Source: Lachnospiraceae bacterium
Lineage (GTDB): Bacteria; Bacillota; Clostridia; Lachnospirales; Lachnospiraceae
DNA: 64,000 nt
Direction: 5' to 3'
Assembly: GCA_024684085.1 (NCBI GenBank)
Contig: JAIKXM010000021.1
Coordinates: forward strand, 1-64,000
The notes below the pieces were generated by a model. That model was not told the DNA's origin and searched no databases. It saw only the letters and a list, made by a program, of their open reading frames with translations. Position numbers and translations under genes: made by a program. Each line of letters starts with the position of its first letter. Position 1 is the stretch's first letter. This document shows positions 63,998 to 64,000 of this stretch, one piece after another.

Positions 63998-64000
63998 GGC

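Overview
The window looks like the chromosome of a strictly anaerobic, low-to-moderate GC Firmicute of the family Lachnospiraceae, probably near Butyrivibrio or Pseudobutyrivibrio. This rests on a pyruvate formate-lyase with its activase, a giant BspA-like leucine-rich-repeat surface protein, AddAB recombination, DUF6062 and DUF6106-type clostridial proteins, a type I GlnA-like protein next to an ANTAR regulator, and consistent GGAG-type ribosome binding sites. The genus is an inference; no 16S gene is present.

Layout. 1-4.6 kb is an accessory stretch: a repeat encoding a hairpin-rich RNA, half of a MITE-like repeat, tRNA-Gly(GCC), a leftward NAD-salvage operon (Nudix regulator, NMN adenylyltransferase, PnuC) with an operator-like palindrome in its promoter, a Phd/RelE-type toxin-antitoxin pair, a frameshifted orphan gene and the stub of a VapD/Cas2-like gene. 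4.8-9.7 kb is one tightly overlapping operon: ABC ATPase, two ABC-2 permeases, histidine kinase, NarL-type response regulator. 9.7-11.1 kb holds a complete 185-bp MITE-like element and an EF-hand-like gene split by a frameshift. 11.1-16.8 kb is an MmpL-type exporter cluster (heptad-repeat lipoprotein, MMPL transporter) divergent from a TetR gene, with two inverted-repeat operators between them. 17.0-24.5 kb is one 2506-residue surface protein.

24.5-28.2 kb carries pflB and pflA, separated by a terminator. 28.4-32.1 kb has two rightward membrane-anchored extracytoplasmic proteins of unknown role. 32.4-37.2 kb has hisC, a methyltransferase, hslO, a GlnA-like gene that lacks the catalytic flap, and an ANTAR regulator. 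37.4-41.6 kb has an MBOAT O-acyltransferase, an SGNH-like partner and two small membrane proteins. 41.9-44.7 kb has guaB and a polytopic GT-C-like protein. 45.0-51.9 kb has a GAF-PAS-GGDEF-EAL protein coupled to a DHH phosphoesterase (making and removing c-di-GMP/pGpG), then glnS and a DUF2225 gene. 52.0-62.2 kb has a small membrane protein, a TetR regulator, addB-addA, a CPBP protease and a DUF6062 gene. 62.2-63.2 kb is a graveyard of gene fragments with a candidate small RNA, followed by a second CPBP protease.

The most unusual signals are in the DNA between genes. Six intergenic spaces carry unrelated, decaying tandem repeats (units 12 to about 50 bp); two of these start inside the last codons of the upstream gene. 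There is also a MITE family with 13-bp terminal inverted repeats, and a second dispersed repeat whose two copies show a compensatory base-pair change, suggesting a structured RNA.
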